In this document: positions 19,181 to 23,024 of the stretch, one piece after another
Layout of the letters: every line of letters starts with the position of its first letter
Numbering within the stretch: position 1 is the first letter of the stretch
Source: JAJXWB01 sp047605445
GTDB taxonomy: Bacteria > Pseudomonadota > Alphaproteobacteria > Rhizobiales > Beijerinckiaceae
Length of the DNA stretch: 23,024 bases
Direction of reading: 5' to 3'
NCBI GenBank assembly: GCA_047605445.1
Contig: JASGFP010000066.1
Coordinates: 1 to 23,024, forward strand
Translations under genes and position numbers: made by a program
Notes under the pieces: generated by a model
Databases searched by the model: none
The model's input: only the letters and a program-made list of their open reading frames with translations
Told to the model about the DNA's origin: nothing

Positions 19181-19657
19181 TTACCCCTTCCAGTGCAGGG
19201 CGGTGACGAGCGTGAACAGCCGCCGCGACGTGTCCATGTCGCAATCGACCTTGCCCTTCAGGCGTTCGGCCAGAAGCTGCGCGCCTTCGTTGTGCAGGCC
19301 GCGCCGGCCCATGTCGATGGCCTCGATCTGCGCGGGCGTCGCGGTGCGGATGGCGGCGTAATAACTCTCGCAGACCATGAAATAATCCTTGAGGATCTTT
19401 CGGAAGGGCGTGAGCGAGAGAATGTGCGTGACGACTTGCGGTCCGCTTTCCTCGCGGATGTCGAAGGCGAGCTTGGCGTCGTGCAGCGCGATGGCCAGCG
19501 TATAGGGCCCGCCGTGATGGCCGGGCAGCGCGAAATTGTTGTCCTCGATCAGATCGTAGATCGCGATCTCGCGCTCGTGCTCCTGGTCGGGCGTGCCGCG
19601 GCCAATCGAGGCCTCGTCCAGCGTGACCGCGACCAGCCTTTTGTTGTCCGTCGTCAT
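19181..19657 (-). CDS. UPF0262 family protein
   Basis: This is a conserved alphaproteobacterial protein of unknown function, 158 residues. Recognisable segments are RLVAVTLDEASIGRGTPDQE, HEREIAIYDLIEDNNFALPG, THILSLTPFRKILKDYFMVC and ALHWKG at the end. It is soluble, with no signal peptide. The start is ATG 19657, which overlaps the hisD stop (ATGA), rather than the longer open frame to 19771. Position between hisD and an LMW phosphatase is the standard arrangement for this family and supports the call. Confidence 0.88.
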   Translation of the reverse strand: MTTDNKRLVAVTLDEASIGRGTPDQEHEREIAIYDLIEDNNFALPGHHGGPYTLAIALHDAKLAFDIREESGPQVVTHILSLTPFRKILKDYFMVCESYYAAIRTATPAQIEAIDMGRRGLHNEGAQLLAERLKGKVDCDMDTSRRLFTLVTALHWKG

Positions 19658-20955
19658 GCCGCGCCTCTGTTGATGCGGATCGCCACCGAGCGCGCATGCG
19701 CTTCCAGCCGCTCGGCCTCGCCCAGCGCGATCGCGGAGGGACCGAGCAGATTGAGCGATTGCGGCGAACACTTGAGAAGCGACGTGCGCTTCATGAAATC
19801 GAGCACGCCCAAGCCCGACGAGAAGCGCGCCGAGCGCGCCGTCGGCAAGACGTGGTTGGAGCCGCCGACATAATCGCCGATGGCCTCGGGCGTATGCGCG
19901 CCGATGAAGATCGCGCCTGCGTTGCGCACGCGCGCTGCAAGCTCTTCCGCATTCTCCGCCATGATCTCGAGATGTTCGGCGGCGATGCGGTCGGCCAGCG
20001 CGATGGAATCGTCCAGTTTCTTCACGACGATGGTCGCGCCGAAATCGTTCCAGCTCGCCCGCGCGATCTTTTCACGCGGCAGCGTGACGAGTTGCGCCTC
20101 GACGGCGCGCTCGACGTCGCGCGCGAGTTCCGCGCTGTCGGTGATGAGAATGCTCTGCGCCGCCGTATCGTGTTCGGCCTGTGCGAGCAGGTCTGCGGCG
20201 ATCCAGGCGGGATTGGCGCCGCCGTCTGCGATCACCAGCACTTCGGAAGGTCCGGCGATCATGTCGATGCCGACCTGCCCGAACACGCGGCGCTTGGCGG
20301 CAGCCACATAGGCGTTGCCGGGGCCCACGATCTTGGCGACGGGCCTGATCGTCTTCGTGCCGTAGGCGAGCGCGGCCACCGCCTGCGCGCCGCCCACCCT
20401 GTATATTTCATCGACGCCTGCGCGCGCAGCCGCCGCCAGCACCAGCGGGTCGAGCGCGCCGCCGGGCGTCGGCACGACCATGACGATGCGCGGCACGCCC
20501 GCGACCTTGGCCGGCACGGCGTTCATCAGCACCGAGGACGGATAGGAAGCGGTGCCGCCGGGCACATAGAGGCCGACCGCCTCGACCGCCGTCCAGCGCC
20601 AGCCGAGCTCGACGCCCGCCTCGTCGGTGAAGCGCAGGTCCTGCGGTCTCTGGCGTTGGTGGAAGGCGACGATGCGGGCGTGCGCGACGTCGAGCGCGTC
20701 GAGCGCCGCCTTCGGACACGCCGCGACGGCCGCTTCGATCTCGGCCTTGCCGATGGCGAGCCCGCGCTCGGCCAGGTCGATCCGGTCGAATTTTCTCGAG
20801 AGGTCGATGAGCGCGGCGTCGCCGCGCGCCATCACGTCGGCGATGATTTCACGCGCGGCGGAATCGACGTCTTCGGACACCTCGCGTTTCATCGCGAGAA
20901 GATCGGCGAAACGCGCGTCGAAATCGGCGGCCGTGGCGTCGAGCCGCATGGTCAT
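19654..20955 (-). CDS. hisD: Histidinol dehydrogenase
   Basis: HisD performs the last two steps of histidine synthesis, oxidising L-histidinol to L-histidine with two NAD+ and a zinc ion. From ATG 20955 it has 433 residues, the usual length. The zinc ligands are visible at Q259 and H262 (LLAQAEHD), D361 (GDYVGGSNH) and H420 (RLEAHARS). The catalytic Glu-His pair is E327-H328 (AAEHLEIM). NAD-binding and family segments include GLYVPGGTASYPS, RVGGAQAVAALAYGT, KIVGPGNAYV and DMIAGPSEVLVIAD. ATG 20955 is chosen because GGAG lies 6 bases upstream; ATG 20949 is an alternative, and the frame to 20994 lacks support. It overlaps UPF0262 by 4 bases and follows DUF2948 after 51 bp. Other his genes are not in the window. 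Confidence 0.97.
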   Translation of the reverse strand: MTMRLDATAADFDARFADLLAMKREVSEDVDSAAREIIADVMARGDAALIDLSRKFDRIDLAERGLAIGKAEIEAAVAACPKAALDALDVAHARIVAFHQRQRPQDLRFTDEAGVELGWRWTAVEAVGLYVPGGTASYPSSVLMNAVPAKVAGVPRIVMVVPTPGGALDPLVLAAAARAGVDEIYRVGGAQAVAALAYGTKTIRPVAKIVGPGNAYVAAAKRRVFGQVGIDMIAGPSEVLVIADGGANPAWIAADLLAQAEHDTAAQSILITDSAELARDVERAVEAQLVTLPREKIARASWNDFGATIVVKKLDDSIALADRIAAEHLEIMAENAEELAARVRNAGAIFIGAHTPEAIGDYVGGSNHVLPTARSARFSSGLGVLDFMKRTSLLKCSPQSLNLLGPSAIALGEAERLEAHARSVAIRINRGAA

Positions 20956-21006
20956 GTTCAGCTCCGGAATCGGGCGGTGCGACGCGCCCGGCAAAGGTCC
21001 GTCAGG

Positions 21007-21480
21007 TCATGACCCTTGAGCGGGGCCCGCGTCAAGCGCGTGGCCGGGGCGCGATCTGGCGGTCCAGCGCGGCCCGAGATCGCGCAGATACGCCTCGAGG
21101 CATTCGACCTCGAGCCGAAGCGCCGCGCCGCCCGAAAAGGTCAGGACGATAGCGCCGGCCGGCGCGTCGGCTGGCTCGAAGGCGATGGACAGCAGATTGA
21201 GGACCGTATTCGGCTCGCGCTGCGGCACGCCGTTCTGCCGCACGGTGCGCACACGTTCGAAACGCAAGGCGGACACCGCCCGCTCGCACTGGCCGGCCTG
21301 CGCCGAGAACCAGTCGAACCGCGAGAGGCCGAGGACGAAGCGGTCCTGCTCCGGCAGCCACGCCATGTCGCCAACCCGCACGAGCGAATCCTGCAGATGG
21401 GCCGAGACGACCTCGAGATCCTCCGAATCGAAGGCGATGAGGCGAAGGGGACGGTCGCTATCGGGACAGGTTGTGGTCAT
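21007..21480 (-). CDS. DUF2948 family protein
   Basis: This is a conserved alphaproteobacterial protein of unknown function, 157 residues. Family segments are PLRLIAFDSEDLEVVSAHLQ, DSLVRVGDMAWLPEQDRFVL, LSRFDWF, LLSIAFEP and LRLEVECLEAYLRDLGPRW. It is soluble. GAGG lies 5 bases before ATG 21480. The longer frame upstream overlaps other genes and has no homology. Its usual place is between murA and hisD, as here, apart from the intervening cupin gene. Confidence 0.85.
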   Translation of the reverse strand: MTTTCPDSDRPLRLIAFDSEDLEVVSAHLQDSLVRVGDMAWLPEQDRFVLGLSRFDWFSAQAGQCERAVSALRFERVRTVRQNGVPQREPNTVLNLLSIAFEPADAPAGAIVLTFSGGAALRLEVECLEAYLRDLGPRWTARSRPGHALDAGPAQGS

Positions 21481-21536
21481 GACGGCCTCGCACCCGCCAT
21501 TTGGGGGCGATGGCCAGATTTCGCAAGCGGGCGCGT

Positions 21537-21983
21537 TCAGGCGAGAATCGCCGCCGCCTGCGAGGCGGATGGCGCGAGAATCGCGCTGAGCCGCGCCAGA
21601 ACGCGCAACGCGAGGGCGACGGACGCCGGCATGGCCACCCGGCATACGGCGAGCTTGCGGACATAGACGCGCACCCGCCAGCGCGAGACGCTGCCGGCGC
21701 GGAACAGCGCGACGGCGCCGGGCGCCAATTCTCGCCATTCTCCATTCTCGTCCCGGACGTCGACAGAGCCTTCGAGGATATGGACCCATTCGTCGACGCC
21801 GAACCGCCAGTCGAATTCGCCGGCCGTGCAGTCCCAGATCGCCGAAGACGCGGCGCGGTCGCTGCTGCGGGACAGTTCCGCCATTCGGGCGCGCGGGGCG
21901 CCCGAGACGATCCAGCCCGCCGGAATCGGCGCGTCGACCAGTTCGACGTCGGTGGAGGATATGTCGATGGCCGGCTGGCCCAT
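21537..21983 (-). CDS. Cupin_3-like (DUF861) domain protein
   Basis: This 148-residue protein carries one cupin domain of the ureidoglycine aminohydrolase/Cupin_3 type. The core is AIWDCTAGEFDWRFGVDEWV, HILEGSVDVRDENGEWRELA and PGAVALFRAGSVSRWRV. The typical metal ligands are only partly kept, because motif 1 has DEWVHI instead of H-x-H, so a catalytic role is doubtful. The C-terminal part (RVLARLSAILAPSASQAAAIL) is hydrophobic and helical and outside the cupin core. GGAG lies 5 bases before ATG 21983 but is inside a hairpin. It lies between murA (97 bp upstream) and DUF2948 (56 bp downstream), all on the same strand. Confidence 0.75.
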   Translation of the reverse strand: MGQPAIDISSTDVELVDAPIPAGWIVSGAPRARMAELSRSSDRAASSAIWDCTAGEFDWRFGVDEWVHILEGSVDVRDENGEWRELAPGAVALFRAGSVSRWRVRVYVRKLAVCRVAMPASVALALRVLARLSAILAPSASQAAAILA

Positions 21984-21986
21984 GTG

Positions 21987-22010
21987 CGCTCCGCTGGTTT
22001 TGGCGGAGCG
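21987..22010 (-). promoter_or_regulatory. Hairpin covering the ribosome binding site of the Cupin_3-like gene
   Basis: CGCTCCGC (21987-21994) and GCGGAGCG (22003-22010) form a perfect 8-bp stem with an 8-nt loop. On the minus-strand mRNA the 3' arm GCGGAGCG contains the GGAG that serves the ATG at 21983. The stem therefore hides the ribosome binding site when folded. It may also be the remains of a terminator for murA. No ligand-binding motif is recognisable. Confidence 0.45.
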
Positions 22011-22079
22011 ACGCTACAGGCCGCGGGTTAATGCCGGATTGGCTGAAGCGCAGCCATTGGGACGGCTGACCGCGGACGC

Positions 22080-23024
22080 TCAGCCGGTCGAAATGCGCTC
22101 GATTTCCGCGCCGCAGGCGCCGAGTTTCTTTTCCAGCGCCTCGAATCCGCGGTCCAGGTGATAGACGCGGTTGACCGTCGTCTCGCCTTCCGCCGCCAGC
22201 GCCGCGATCACCAGCGAGACGGACGCACGCAGGTCCGTCGCCATGACCGGGGCGCCCTTCAGCGCCTCGACGCCCTCGATGATCGCCGTATCGCCGTCGA
22301 GCCTGATCTGCGCGCCGAAGCGGGCGAGTTCGGCGACATGCATGAAACGGTTCTCGAAAATCGTCTCGGTGATGCGCGAAGTTCCCGCGGCGCGCGTCAC
22401 CAGGGCCATCAATTGCGCCTGCAGGTCGGTCGGAAAGCCGGGATAGGGCTCGGTCGTCACGTCGACCGGCTGGATCGCGCCGCCGTTGCGGTGAATGCGC
22501 ACGCCGTCGTTGGCCTGCGTGCAGGTCGCGCCGGTCTGCTCGATCACGTCGAGCGCGGATTGCAGCAGATCGGCGCGGGCCCCCTGCAACAGCACGTCCC
22601 CGCCGGTCATGGCCACGGCCATGGCGTAGGTGCCGGTCTCGATGCGATCGGGCAGCACGGCGTGGCGCGCGCCGTTGAGGCGCGTCACGCCCGCGACCTC
22701 GATGGTCGAGGTGCCCGCGCCCTTGATGCGCGCGCCCATTTTCATCAGGCATTCCGCGAGATCGACGATCTCGGGCTCGCGCGCGGCATTATGGATGACG
22801 GTGGTTCCGTGCGCGAGGCTCGCGCCCATCAGCGCGGTATGGGTGCCGCCGACCGTGACCTTGGGAAAGCGGATGTCGCCGCCTTTCAGGCCGTTCTTGG
22901 CCTTGGCGATGGCGTAGCCGCCCTCGATCTCGATGTCGGCGCCCAGATCCTTCATGGCCATGAGCAGCAGGTCGACCGGGCGCGTGCCGATGGCGCAGCC
23001 GCCGGGCAGCGAGACTTTCGCCTC
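22080..23024 (-). CDS. murA: UDP-N-acetylglucosamine 1-carboxyvinyltransferase, N-terminal part outside the window
   Basis: MurA transfers enolpyruvate from PEP to UDP-GlcNAc, the first committed step of peptidoglycan synthesis. The 314 visible residues run from the active-site loop to the stop. The frame is open to the window edge and begins EAKVSLPGGCAIGTRPVDLL, which contains the catalytic cysteine (codon at 22995-22997; Cys115 in E. coli MurA), the residue alkylated by fosfomycin. Cys rather than Asp here predicts sensitivity at the target level. Later segments include FPKVTVGGTHTALMGASLA, NAAREPEIVDLAECLMKMGA, LPDRIETGTYAMAVAMTGGD, PYPGFPTDLQAQLMALVTRA, ETIFENRFMHVAELARFGA and ATDLRASVSLVIAALAAEGE. 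About 100 N-terminal residues are missing. It heads the minus-strand cluster leading to hisD. Confidence 0.97.
   Translation of the reverse strand, partial: EAKVSLPGGCAIGTRPVDLLLMAMKDLGADIEIEGGYAIAKAKNGLKGGDIRFPKVTVGGTHTALMGASLAHGTTVIHNAAREPEIVDLAECLMKMGARIKGAGTSTIEVAGVTRLNGARHAVLPDRIETGTYAMAVAMTGGDVLLQGARADLLQSALDVIEQTGATCTQANDGVRIHRNGGAIQPVDVTTEPYPGFPTDLQAQLMALVTRAAGTSRITETIFENRFMHVAELARFGAQIRLDGDTAIIEGVEALKGAPVMATDLRASVSLVIAALAAEGETTVNRVYHLDRGFEALEKKLGACGAEIERISTG

Overview
The window is GC-rich, tightly packed chromosomal DNA with a strong G/C bias at third codon positions. Three things point to an alphaproteobacterium of the Rhizobiales/Hyphomicrobiales. First, there is a phasin of the PHB-granule type. 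Second, the order murA, DUF2948, hisD, UPF0262, low-molecular-weight phosphatase is characteristic of that class. Third, the histidine tRNA lacks the usual G-1 and carries A73, the variant known from many Alphaproteobacteria. I cannot place it more finely. There is no IS element, CRISPR array, phage gene or rRNA.

Positions 1-1143 hold the 3' end of a phasin gene with a 15-bp coding repeat, a GC-rich hairpin, tRNA-His(GTG), and a 369-bp stretch without a confident gene that may contain the tail of a broken one. Positions 1144-10651 (+) look like one operon. It encodes a fused two-domain class III CoA-transferase (CaiB/BaiF family), a complete five-gene peptide/nickel-type ABC importer (two ATPases, substrate-binding protein, two permeases), and an acyl-CoA ligase. 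Most genes overlap or abut by a few bases. A second acyl-CoA ligase follows on the minus strand (10719-12419). Divergent from it is a single-chain acyl-CoA carboxylase of 1100 residues (12541-15843). Together these suggest import of an organic acid or acyl conjugate, activation to its CoA thioester by ligation or CoA transfer, and carboxylation. The substrate cannot be read from sequence.

Positions 15901-18631 hold unrelated small transcription units: a DUF3597 protein and a phosphopantetheinyl transferase (both minus), then an AzlC/AzlD amino-acid exporter pair and a small cupin (plus). Positions 18705-23024 are all minus strand: 5'-truncated murA, a Cupin_3-like protein, DUF2948, hisD, UPF0262, and an LMW phosphatase. 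This is a housekeeping cluster with overlapping or closely spaced genes.

The most distinctive non-coding feature is a long inverted repeat present twice (10655-10713 and 18636-18699). The two copies share a 24-nt arm sequence and both have 12-nt loops. Each fills almost the whole gap between two convergent genes. The third convergent junction (15851-15878) carries an ordinary perfect 11-bp hairpin of terminator type instead.
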